Shown here: one piece after another, positions 1-7,431 of the stretch | Layout: each line of letters opens with the position of its first letter | Numbering within the stretch: the stretch's first letter is position 1 | Origin: Bog-756 sp052326605 | GTDB taxonomy: Bacteria > Actinomycetota > Acidimicrobiia > Acidimicrobiales > RAAP-2 | Reading direction: 5' to 3' | DNA: 64,000 bases | Assembly: GCA_052326605.1 (NCBI GenBank) | Contig: JBKQMB010000074.1 | Coordinates: 39,704-103,703 of the forward strand | Made by a program: the position numbers and the translations under genes | Notes under the pieces: generated by a model | Database searches by the model: none | What the model was told of the DNA's origin: nothing | What the model saw: the letters and a program-made list of their open reading frames with translations, nothing else

Positions 1-585
1 TACGGGGACGCCGCCTTCGCCGGGTCCCACGGCGGCTCGCCGCTCAACGCCCCCGTCGTGGGCATGGCCGCCACCCCCGACGGACAGGGCTACTGGCTGG
101 TCGCCGCTGACGGCGGGGTGTTCGCCTACGGGGATGCCGCATTCGCCGGGTCCCACGGCGGCTCGCCGCTCAACGGCCCCATTGTGGGCATGGCCGCCAC
201 CCCGGACGGCGGCGGCTACTGGCTGGTCGCCGCCGACGGCGGAGTGTTCGCCTACGGGGACGCCGCCTTCGCCGGCTCCCACGGCGGCTCGCCGCTCAAC
301 GCCCCCATCGTGGGCATGGCCGCCACCCCGGACGGCGCCGGCTACTGGCTGGTCGCCGCTGACGGCGGGGTGTTCGCCTACGGGGACGCCGCCTTCGCCG
401 GCTCCCATGGCGGCTCGTCGCTCAACGCACCGGTCGTCGGCGTGACCGCAACTCCCGACGGCGCCGGCTACTCGCTGGTCGCCGCTGACGGCGGGGTGTT
501 CGCCTACGGGGATGCCGCATTCGTCGGCTCCCACGGCGGCTCGCTGCTCAACGCACCGGTCGTCGGTGTGGCCGCGCCGAGCTCG
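1..585 (+). repeat. Tandem 126-bp coding repeats (42-aa units), about 4.6 copies
   Basis: The GGCTACTGGCTGGTCGCC block recurs at about 88, 214 and 340, with a diverged copy at about 466, a strict 126-bp period. The first three copies are nearly identical in DNA, whereas the repeats in the other two repeat proteins of the window have diverged more. High DNA identity suggests recent unit duplication or gene conversion. The array continues off the left edge. Confidence 0.85.
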
Positions 586-597
586 TTGACCGGATGA
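1..597 (+). CDS. Secreted GYWLVA-repeat protein, C-terminal part (cut by window edge)
   Basis: Open from the first base, so the N-terminus lies outside the window. What remains is almost entirely repeat: units of 42 residues (126 bp) with the core GYWLVAADGGVFAYGDA, a Gly/Ser/His stretch and a VVGMAATPDG turn. The last full unit has drifted (GYSLV) and the protein ends shortly after with SSLTG. Aromatic and Gly-Asp residues recur with a period that suggests a beta-propeller or similar all-beta surface domain; that fold is inference. The stop overlaps the next start (ATGA), so it is probably the upstream member of the ECF transporter operon and may act at the cell surface. Two more proteins in this window carry the same repeat. 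Ligand unknown. Confidence 0.8.
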   Translation, partial: YGDAAFAGSHGGSPLNAPVVGMAATPDGQGYWLVAADGGVFAYGDAAFAGSHGGSPLNGPIVGMAATPDGGGYWLVAADGGVFAYGDAAFAGSHGGSPLNAPIVGMAATPDGAGYWLVAADGGVFAYGDAAFAGSHGGSSLNAPVVGVTATPDGAGYSLVAADGGVFAYGDAAFVGSHGGSLLNAPVVGVAAPSSLTG

Positions 598-1559
598 TCG
601 GACGGTCGCGGACGGGCCGCCCGTCCTTGCGGAGACTCGGGTCTGGCGCGCTCTTCGTCGGGGCGGCATCGGCGGCCCTCGCCCTGGCCGGCGCCGATGC
701 GTTGGTGCCGTTCAGGGATGTGGCGGGCGCCGCTGCTGAGGTCAGTGTGGCGTTCGTGGTCGATTTCGGCGGATCCGGCGCCCCGGTGGTGGCGTGCGTG
801 AACGTGCCGAGTGGCGACAACGGTTACCAGGCATTGGCCGCTCTTGCCCAACAGGAGAATCTGGCCGCGCCGACGTACGCCGTAAGTGGGCTGTTGTGCT
901 CCATCAACGAAGTTCCCACTTCAGGGTGTGGCCAGAAGAACCCGGACGGCACCTATGCCTACTGGTCCTACTGGCGCCTCGGTGCCGGTGGGTCGTGGTC
1001 CTATGGAACCGGGAGGCCACCCAACCCCGTCCCCCAGTCCGGCGACGTGGAGGGTTGGCGCTTCGAGGCCCACGGCAGCGCGAACCCCAATGACCCTCCG
1101 CCGGGGGCCGCTCCCGACTACGCCGCCATCTGCCCGGACGCCCTGACGTCGACGCCCACCACGGCAGCGCCGGTCACACCGACCACCGTGGCGGCGACCC
1201 AGCAACCGGCGGTGGTGGCTTCGCCCGGCTCCCCGGCGTCCCCGACCTCCGGGCGGCCTGCGGCAGGCGTCGGGGGGTCGGCCTCCACCCCAGTGGCGGG
1301 AGCCCACCCTTCCACGGCGACAAGCGTGCCCAGATCGACGGCCGGTACGACCGCAACGCTGCCCAGCGGGAGCGAGGCCGCCACGACGCCCACGACGCCC
1401 TCCTCGCACGGCAACACTGAAGCCCTCGGCGCGGTGAACGCTACCGCCCACCATCCCGGGGGGAACAGCGCCCTCCCCCTGATCATCGGAGGATCCGTCA
1501 TCGCCGTCCTGGTGGCCGGAGCCATGCTCCGGTGGCGCAAGCGTCCGCGGATGCCATGA
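594..1559 (+). CDS. Secreted, membrane-anchored DUF4430-like protein of the ECF operon
   Basis: A 321-residue protein with an N-terminal export signal (hydrophobic residues about 18-34), a globular domain at about 45-180, a long Pro/Thr/Ser/Ala linker (about 181-285) and a C-terminal membrane segment followed by RWRKRPR. The domain resembles DUF4430, related to the C-terminal domain of transcobalamin: VPSGDNGYQAL, CSINEVP, YAYWSYWRLG and GDVEGWRF. It probably sits outside the membrane on a flexible stalk. It overlaps the repeat protein upstream and ecfT downstream by 4 nt each. Similar secreted proteins occur beside actinobacterial ECF transporters (I recall the Streptomyces SCO2322 family). 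A role in presenting corrinoid or another vitamin to the transporter is inference. Confidence 0.65.
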   Translation: MIGRSRTGRPSLRRLGSGALFVGAASAALALAGADALVPFRDVAGAAAEVSVAFVVDFGGSGAPVVACVNVPSGDNGYQALAALAQQENLAAPTYAVSGLLCSINEVPTSGCGQKNPDGTYAYWSYWRLGAGGSWSYGTGRPPNPVPQSGDVEGWRFEAHGSANPNDPPPGAAPDYAAICPDALTSTPTTAAPVTPTTVAATQQPAVVASPGSPASPTSGRPAAGVGGSASTPVAGAHPSTATSVPRSTAGTTATLPSGSEAATTPTTPSSHGNTEALGAVNATAHHPGGNSALPLIIGGSVIAVLVAGAMLRWRKRPRMP

Positions 1560-2821
1560 GCGTCCGGCTGCCCGCCGCCTCCGCCCGTCGAGGACTGCAC
1601 CCGGCGGCGTGGTGGCTCTGGGCCGGGTGCATGGCGGGCGCCGCCATCCGGACGACCAACCCGATCCTGCTGGCGCTCATCGCATCGGTGGCTGCCTTCG
1701 TCGTCGCCGCCAAGCGGACCTCGGCCCCCTGGTCACGGTCGCTGGTGGTCTTCTTCCGCCTGGGTATCGTGGTCATCGTCCTGCGGGTGGTGATCCAGAT
1801 CATCTTCGGCAACCGGCTGCCGGGGCACGTCCTGTTCACCCTGCCCGAGATTCCGCTGCCGTCGTGGGCCCAAGGCGTGAGCATCGGCGGACCGGTCACC
1901 GTCGAGGCGGTGGCGCAGGCCGCGGTCCAGGGGCTCCGGCTGGCTGTCGTCCTGATCTGCTTCGGGGCGGCCAATTCACTGGCCAGCCCCTACCGGCTCC
2001 TCCGCTGCCTGCCCGCCGTCCTCTACGAGGCAGGGGTTGCGGTCACCGTGTCCCTGGCCTTCGCTCCCGAGGTGGTGATGGCCATCGCCGGTGTGCGTGA
2101 CGCCCGGCGGCTGCGTGGGCGACCCATCCGCGGTCTGGCCGGACTGCGGGGCATGGCCATCCCGGTGCTGGAGAGCGCGCTCGACCGTTCGCTGCAGCTC
2201 GCGTCGTCCATGGACGCCCGTGGCTACGGCCGCCGAGTCGCCGTGGCGCAGCGGACCCGTTGGATGGGAACCGGCGGCACCGCGGCCGGTCTGCTCCTGG
2301 TGATCGTCGGTGTCTACGGGGCGCTGGACGCCGGATCACTTCCGGCGGGCGGGATCCCCTTCCTGGCCGCCGGCGCCGTCCTGGTCGGCGCCGGCATGGC
2401 GGTGGGGGGCAGGAGGACCAACCGGACCCGTTACCGGCCCGATGTCTGGCGGATCGCGGAATGGGCAGTGGGGGCGTCGGGAGTGGCGGCCCTGTCGGGC
2501 ATGATCGTCGCAGGCGTGCTCGGTGTCCCGGGGTTGCAGCTGCAGGTCTATCCGCTCGAGTTCCCGCCGCTGCCGCTGCTGCCTGCTGCGGGCATCCTGA
2601 TCGGCCTGCTGCCGGCGTTGGTTGCCCCGATGGATCGGAGCGCGTCCGGCACGCGCACGACGGCCCCCCCGCCGACAGCAGACGAGAGGCAAGCACCGGG
2701 AGCTCCCGCACCGGCACCGGCCACACCCGCACCGGCACCGGCGAGGCCGGACGCAGCACAGCCGCCGGCGCCGGTCGCCTTGCGAGTGGCCTTCGAGCCG
2801 GGCGAAGGCACCGTGGCATGA
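1556..2821 (+). CDS. ecfT: ECF transporter transmembrane component EcfT
   Basis: EcfT is the shared membrane scaffold that links the ATPases to the substrate-binding S component. The 421-residue product has several hydrophobic segments, followed by the cytoplasmic coupling region: DARRLRGRP and the characteristic DARGYGRR motif, each ending in an Arg-Gly element that docks onto the ATPase grooves. More membrane spans follow, then an unusual Ala/Pro-rich tail of about 60 residues. An in-frame ATG lies 24 nt upstream, but the start at 1556 is preferred because it forms an ATGA overlap with the preceding stop. It overlaps the next gene by 4 nt. The substrate cannot be read from EcfT; the neighbouring DUF4430-like protein hints at cobalamin. 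Confidence 0.85.
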   Translation: MSVRLPAASARRGLHPAAWWLWAGCMAGAAIRTTNPILLALIASVAAFVVAAKRTSAPWSRSLVVFFRLGIVVIVLRVVIQIIFGNRLPGHVLFTLPEIPLPSWAQGVSIGGPVTVEAVAQAAVQGLRLAVVLICFGAANSLASPYRLLRCLPAVLYEAGVAVTVSLAFAPEVVMAIAGVRDARRLRGRPIRGLAGLRGMAIPVLESALDRSLQLASSMDARGYGRRVAVAQRTRWMGTGGTAAGLLLVIVGVYGALDAGSLPAGGIPFLAAGAVLVGAGMAVGGRRTNRTRYRPDVWRIAEWAVGASGVAALSGMIVAGVLGVPGLQLQVYPLEFPPLPLLPAAGILIGLLPALVAPMDRSASGTRTTAPPPTADERQAPGAPAPAPATPAPAPARPDAAQPPAPVALRVAFEPGEGTVA

Positions 2822-4440
2822 TCCGCTTCACCGATGTGACCTTCACCTACGCCGAGGCGGACGAGCCGACGCTGCGTGGGATCGACCTGGACATCGAGGA
2901 GGGGGAGCTCTGCGTGGTCGTCGGGCAGACCGGCTCGGGAAAGACAACGCTCTTGCGCGCCGTCAACGGCCTCGTCCCACACTTCACCGGAGGCCGGCTC
3001 TCCGGAGACGTCCGTGTCGATGGTCGTTCCACCCGTGAGTACCCGCCGCGAGAGCTGGCCGACGTGGTCGGCGTCGTGGGCCAGAACCCTGCAGCCAGCT
3101 TCGTGACCGACATCGTCGAGGACGAACTCGCCTACACGATGGAGAACCTCGGGATCGCCCCGGCGGTGATGAGGCGGAGGGTCGAGGACACCCTCGACCT
3201 CCTGGGGTTGCACGAACTCCGCTCCCGACCGCTGTCTACGCTGTCGGGAGGCCAGCAACAGCGGGTGGCCATCGGGGCGGTACTGACCGCCGCGCCGCGG
3301 GTCCTGGTGCTCGACGAGCCCACGTCTGCGCTCGATCCCGCCGCCGCCGAGGAGGTGCTGGCATCGTTGACGCGGCTGGTGCACGACCTCGGGATGACGG
3401 TGGTGCTGGCCGAGCACCGGCTGGAGCGGGTGATCCCGTTCGCCGATCGGATGGTGCTGGTCCCGGGCCGGGGGGGACCCCTGATCGTCGGGGCCACTGC
3501 CGACGTCATGGCGACGTCACCGGTGGCGCCCCCCATCGTGGAGCTGGCCCGCCTGGCCGGGTGGAGCCCGGTGCCCTTGTCGGTTCGCGACGCGCGGAGA
3601 CTGGCCGATCCCCTGCGCCGCAGGCTCGCCACCGTGGCTGCGCCGGCGCCGGCGCCCACCCCCGGGCCGGCGCTGCGCCCGGTCGCCGTCGCCGAACGAC
3701 TTTCCGTCTCGTTCGGGGAGGTGGCGGCGCTCGACGCCGTGGACCTCGAGGTGCGCCCGGGGGAGGTGGTCGCTGTGATGGGCCGCAACGGCTCGGGCAA
3801 GTCGACCCTGTTGGCCCACCTCGCCGGCTTGCGCCGGCCGACCAAGGGGACCGTCCGTGTCTTCGGGCGGGCACCCACCGATCTGCCCCCGCGCCGGCTG
3901 ATCAAACTGGTGGGGCTGGTGCCCCAGGACGCAGGGATGCTGCTCTACGGCGAGACGGTCGCAGACGAGTGTGCAACCGCGGACCACGAGACGGGCCTCA
4001 GCCCCGGGACTACAGCGGCGATGCTCGAGTCCGTGCTCCCCGGCATGCCGATGGGCCACCATCCCGGCGACCTCTCGGAGGGCCAGCGTTTGGCCCTCGC
4101 GTTGGCCATCGTGTTGGCACCTGCCCCGCCCCTGGTCCTCCTCGATGAGCCCACCCGTGGCCTCGACTACCCGAGCAAGCACCGACTGGTGGAGCTGCTC
4201 CGGAAGATGGCGGCCAACGGCGACTGCATCGTGGTGGCCACCCACGACGTCGAACTGGCGGCCCAGGTGGCCACCCGGGCTGTGGTGCTGGCCGAGGGCG
4301 AGGTCGTCTCCGACGGCGTGGCCAGGGACGTCGTCTGCCACTCGCCGGTCTTCGCCCCACAGGTCGCCAAGGTCCTGGCCCCGGACCCGTGGCTGACAGT
4401 GGACGAGGTCCGCCGTGCGCTGGCAGGAGCAGTGCCGTGA
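2818..4440 (+). CDS. ecfA: Fused ECF transporter ATPase (EcfA-EcfA' in one chain)
   Basis: The 540-residue protein contains two complete ABC ATPase domains, so one gene replaces the usual ecfA1/ecfA2 pair that powers ECF uptake. Domain 1 has Walker A GQTGSGKTT (from residue 36), signature LSGGQQQR and Walker B VLVLDEPTSALD. Domain 2 has Walker A GRNGSGKST (from residue 322), a less canonical signature LSEGQRLALAL and Walker B LVLLDEPTRGLD. An Ala/Pro linker rich in PAPAPTPGPA joins them. The frame stays open for 558 nt upstream, but that part overlaps ecfT; the ATG at 2818 starts a typical ABC N-terminus (MIRFTDVTFTY) and overlaps the ecfT stop. Confidence 0.9.
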   Translation: MIRFTDVTFTYAEADEPTLRGIDLDIEEGELCVVVGQTGSGKTTLLRAVNGLVPHFTGGRLSGDVRVDGRSTREYPPRELADVVGVVGQNPAASFVTDIVEDELAYTMENLGIAPAVMRRRVEDTLDLLGLHELRSRPLSTLSGGQQQRVAIGAVLTAAPRVLVLDEPTSALDPAAAEEVLASLTRLVHDLGMTVVLAEHRLERVIPFADRMVLVPGRGGPLIVGATADVMATSPVAPPIVELARLAGWSPVPLSVRDARRLADPLRRRLATVAAPAPAPTPGPALRPVAVAERLSVSFGEVAALDAVDLEVRPGEVVAVMGRNGSGKSTLLAHLAGLRRPTKGTVRVFGRAPTDLPPRRLIKLVGLVPQDAGMLLYGETVADECATADHETGLSPGTTAAMLESVLPGMPMGHHPGDLSEGQRLALALAIVLAPAPPLVLLDEPTRGLDYPSKHRLVELLRKMAANGDCIVVATHDVELAAQVATRAVVLAEGEVVSDGVARDVVCHSPVFAPQVAKVLAPDPWLTVDEVRRALAGAVP

Positions 4441-5267
4441 GCCCGCCGAACCTCGCGAAGCCGCCCAGCTTCGCCGGTACCGCCGCCATCCGCCTGCGTC
4501 CCCGGGCATCGGTTCTGCTGGCCGTGACCTCCCTGGTGGGCGTGGTCGGGTTCTGCTGGCCGTTGCTGATCCACGGACGGGCCACTGCCAACCTGGCCCA
4601 CTCGGCCGACGCCCCCTGGCTCTTCGTGGCCGTACTCCCGCTGTTGTTGGCAGTGGTCCTCGGCGAGCTCTCCGAAGGATCCCTCGACGCCAAGGCGATA
4701 GCCCTGCTCGGAATCCTGGCCGCCTGCGGGGCTGCCCTCCGCATTCCGAGTCCGGGCGTGGCCGGGTTCGAACCCGTCTTCTTCCTGTTGGTCCCGTCGG
4801 GCCGTGTGCTGGGGCGCGGCTTCGGCTTCGTGCTGGGCGCAGTGACCATCGCCGCTTCGGCCCTGATCACCGGCGGCATCGGTCCGTGGCTGCCGTTCCA
4901 GATGTTCGGCGCCGCCTGGATGGGCTTCGGGGCGGGCTGCCTTCCGCCGGCAAAGGGCAAGGTGGAGCTGGGTATGCTCGCCGGGTATGCGGCGGTTTCC
5001 GCCCTGCTCTACGGTGCACTCCTCAACCTGTGGTTCTGGCCGTTCGGGGCCGGCACCACGACGAGCTTCTCCTTCGTGCCCGGCGCCGGGTTCGTGCACA
5101 ATCTCCACAGCTTCATCCTCTTCGACGTCACCACGTCCCTGGGGTTCGACATCCCCCGGGCGGTGACCAACGGCGTCCTGGTCCTGGTGCTGGGACGTCC
5201 CGTGTTGGCAGCCCTGCGCCGCGCCTCGCGCCGCGCCGCTTTCGATGTGCCGGTCGTCATCGACTGA
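4437..5267 (+). CDS. ECF transporter S component (substrate-binding membrane protein)
   Basis: About six hydrophobic segments fill this 276-residue protein (for example VLLAVTSLVGVVGF, LFVAVLPLLLAVVLGE and FGFVLGAVTIAASALITGG), as in S components that capture a vitamin and deliver it to EcfT/EcfAA'. The GTG at 4437 overlaps the EcfA stop (GTGA) and follows a GGAG; an upstream in-frame ATG lies inside ecfA. It closes the operon and has all standard partners in cis, so this looks like a dedicated transporter. Substrate is unproven; cobalamin or a related corrinoid is suggested only by the DUF4430-like neighbour. Confidence 0.75.
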   Translation: MSPPNLAKPPSFAGTAAIRLRPRASVLLAVTSLVGVVGFCWPLLIHGRATANLAHSADAPWLFVAVLPLLLAVVLGELSEGSLDAKAIALLGILAACGAALRIPSPGVAGFEPVFFLLVPSGRVLGRGFGFVLGAVTIAASALITGGIGPWLPFQMFGAAWMGFGAGCLPPAKGKVELGMLAGYAAVSALLYGALLNLWFWPFGAGTTTSFSFVPGAGFVHNLHSFILFDVTTSLGFDIPRAVTNGVLVLVLGRPVLAALRRASRRAAFDVPVVID

Positions 5268-5311
5268 CCCGGTCCGTTTCCATCGCCGCCGGACGGCATC
5301 ACACCTCCGGA

Positions 5312-6241
5312 TCAGCCGGGCACCGTGCCATCACGGCGGTGGGGAACTGCGACCCGCATCAGGTCCTCGGCGGCGACGACCTCGGGGAAGATGGCGGACG
5401 CTTCGTCGAGTAGGACCCGGACGTCCGGGTAGCGCTGGGAGAAGTGGGTGATGACCAGCCGGCGTGCGCCGGCGTCGAGGGCGACACGCGCCGCGTCCCC
5501 TGCCGTGAGGTGGCGGTACCGCCGGGCCAGGTGCTGATCGGCCGAGGCGAAGGTGGCCTCGCACACGAGGAGGTCGGCGGCCGCGGCCAACTCCACCGCA
5601 GCGTCGCACAGACCTGTGTCCATGACGAAGGCCATCCGTTGCCCGGGACGCTCCACGCTCATCTCCTCGAGCTCCACGGTGCGGCCGTTTACCGTCAGCG
5701 ACCCCGATCGCAGCAGGTCCCCGACGGCGGGGCCTCGGATCCCTGCCTCGTCCAGCCGTTCGGCGAGCATGTGGCGGCCCGGAGGTTCCTCGATACGCCA
5801 CCCGAACGTCTCGGGGTCGTGGTCGAGCCGCACGGCCGACAACGCGAACGCCGGACCGTCGATCACCAAACCGTCCGACCGGACCGGACAGGGGCGTACG
5901 TCGACACGATCGTGGAACACCGAAGCATGCCGTAGCCGCTCGTAGTAGGGCGTGCCGCTCTCCGGGAAGGCCACGTCGACCGGGTGGGGGACCCCGTCGA
6001 GCGACAGGCGCTGGAGGACCCCGGGGAGTCCGAGGCAGTGGTCGCCGTGGAAGTGGGTGATGCAGATCTTCCGGATCGACCACGGCGAGACACCGGCCAG
6101 CAGGAGCTGGCGCTGCGTGCCTTCTCCCGGGTCGAAGAGAATGGCCTCGTCGTCCCATCGCAGCAGGTAGCCGTTGTGATTGCGCTGCCGGGTGGGCGCC
6201 TGGCTGGCCGTCCCCAGTACGACGAGCTCGCGGGTCGACAT
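5312..6241 (-). CDS. rnz: Ribonuclease Z (tRNA 3'-end endonuclease), metallo-beta-lactamase fold
   Basis: RNase Z cleaves the 3' trailer from tRNA precursors that lack, or are blocked at, CCA. The 309-residue protein has the metallo-beta-lactamase zinc motif THFHGDH (H63, H65, D67, H68), an N-terminal LVVLGTASQAPT strand typical of RNase Z, and later zinc ligands in FVMDTGLCDAA and ITHFSQRYPD. Length is normal for the short bacterial form. It is convergent with the ECF operon and divergent from the DUF167 gene. General metallo-hydrolase activity is certain; the tRNA role rests on family resemblance. Confidence 0.87.
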   Translation of the reverse strand: MSTRELVVLGTASQAPTRQRNHNGYLLRWDDEAILFDPGEGTQRQLLLAGVSPWSIRKICITHFHGDHCLGLPGVLQRLSLDGVPHPVDVAFPESGTPYYERLRHASVFHDRVDVRPCPVRSDGLVIDGPAFALSAVRLDHDPETFGWRIEEPPGRHMLAERLDEAGIRGPAVGDLLRSGSLTVNGRTVELEEMSVERPGQRMAFVMDTGLCDAAVELAAAADLLVCEATFASADQHLARRYRHLTAGDAARVALDAGARRLVITHFSQRYPDVRVLLDEASAIFPEVVAAEDLMRVAVPHRRDGTVPG

Positions 6242-6408
6242 GCACCAGTCCTAGCGCGTCACGTGGACGGTCTGCCCCTGCCCCGTGAGCCCGTGACCGA
6301 GCCTGGAGTGCAGAGCAGCGAGGGGAGCGCGCAGGCCGCACCCCACCTGGCGATCTGTGAGACTGCCACGGGAGAGGCAGTGCGGAGGACGGATCGGGTA
6401 GCGGTGCC

Positions 6409-6678
6409 ATGAAGGTGACAGTCCATGTGCGGCCCGGGTCGGCCCGCGAGGCAGTGGGCGGCAGCCATGACGGGGCAGTCGTGGTCCGGGTGCGCGAACG
6501 GGCCGTCGACGGCCGGGCCAACGAGGCGGTGGTCAGGGCCCTGGCCGGGGAGTTCCACGTTCCCCGGCGGGCGGTGCGCATCGTCTCGGGAGGTCGGTCC
6601 CGGCGCAAGGTCGTCGAGATCTCCGGCGACGATGCCGAACTCACCAGCGGCGTGGCGCGGCTGCTCGAGGCGACGTGA
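6409..6678 (+). CDS. DUF167 (YggU-like) family protein
   Basis: This small protein (89 residues) has the hallmarks of DUF167: an N-terminal strand MKVTVHVRPGSAREAVGG, then AVDGRANEAVVRALA, and a C-terminal GGRSRRKVVEISGD. The family is widespread with a known fold but no settled biochemical role, so no function is assigned. It stands alone, divergent from rnz and convergent with the membrane protein downstream. A GGAGGA lies about 20 nt upstream, rather far for a ribosome-binding site. Confidence 0.85.
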   Translation: MKVTVHVRPGSAREAVGGSHDGAVVVRVRERAVDGRANEAVVRALAGEFHVPRRAVRIVSGGRSRRKVVEISGDDAELTSGVARLLEAT

Positions 6679-6754
6679 CGGTGGGCCGGGAACCGGGCTT
6701 GGCTCGTACGGCGACAGCGGAGGCTCAGGGGCCCGGGAGCCACACCCCGCCCGG

Positions 6755-7327
6755 TCAGTTCTCCTGGGCGGCCGGGCCGGGGGCGGGGGGAGCGCCGGAC
6801 CGACTGGCGAGCGCCTCGCGTATCGTGCCGGAGAGACCGGTGTCCCGTGCCCCGATGAGCTGCCAGGCCCGCCCGATACCCACCAGGAAGAACACCACCG
6901 TGAGAATGGCCAGTGTCTGGACGAACGCTGCATTGTGGGTGTCCTGCATGAGCTGGACACCCGTCACGCCCTGGTAGACGAAGAGGAGCCCTTGGACAGC
7001 AAGCATGCGGAACTGACGGCCACGTTCGTCGACGCGCTCGGCCCGGTGCAGGATGATCCCGAGTGCCAGGCATGAGGCGACGCCGGAGCAGGCGACGACC
7101 AGGGCAACCGACCCCAGGTCGATGCCCGGGATGAGGGCGAAGAGGGAGACCGCCAGTGCGTCGAGGAGTGCGGAGAAGGCCCGGCCGGCTCGCAGGTCCG
7201 TCTTGACCCTCGTAGCGGGATCCGACCGCTGCGGAGCCACCGAGATGGCCACGAAGAGCAGCCCGACCAATGCCCCGGCCACGCCGGCGCTGGCAGCAAA
7301 GAAGGCGGAGTACGCAGGGGGGACCAC
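6755..7327 (-). CDS. Small integral membrane protein of unknown function
   Basis: From the GTG at 7327 this encodes 190 residues with about four hydrophobic segments: AFFAASAGVAGALVGLLFVAIS, LALDAL-like SLFALIPGI, VALVVACSGVASCLALGII and LAILTVVFFLVGIGRAW. The frame is open to 7411, but that extension (starting MGRERPHGT) looks non-coding and would put about 28 polar residues before the first helix. It follows the GNAT-AAA gene on the same strand with a gap of about 100 nt, so co-transcription is possible. I do not recognise a named family beyond a generic actinobacterial membrane protein beginning PPAYSAFFAASAG. Confidence 0.6.
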   Translation of the reverse strand: MVPPAYSAFFAASAGVAGALVGLLFVAISVAPQRSDPATRVKTDLRAGRAFSALLDALAVSLFALIPGIDLGSVALVVACSGVASCLALGIILHRAERVDERGRQFRMLAVQGLLFVYQGVTGVQLMQDTHNAAFVQTLAILTVVFFLVGIGRAWQLIGARDTGLSGTIREALASRSGAPPAPGPAAQEN

Positions 7328-7431
7328 TGCGTTGGACGGTACCGCACGCCTGCATGTCGGAGCGTGATCCACCGGGACGGCCGGGGTGCCGTGCGGGCGC
7401 TCTCGACCCAAAACCCCGCCGGTCCACCGCC

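Noticed and set aside
1..585. Regular 126-bp repeats as a CRISPR array
   Set aside because: The repeats are contiguous, in one reading frame, with a 42-residue protein period and no unique spacers.
2260..2817. N-terminal extension of the fused EcfA protein
   Set aside because: The extension lies entirely within ecfT in another frame; the ABC domain starts at 2818 with a 4-nt overlap, as all neighbours do.
5331..7427. 698-residue open frame on the minus strand
   Set aside because: It runs antisense to or out of frame with rnz, DUF167 and the membrane protein, is Arg/Pro-rich and has no domain motifs.
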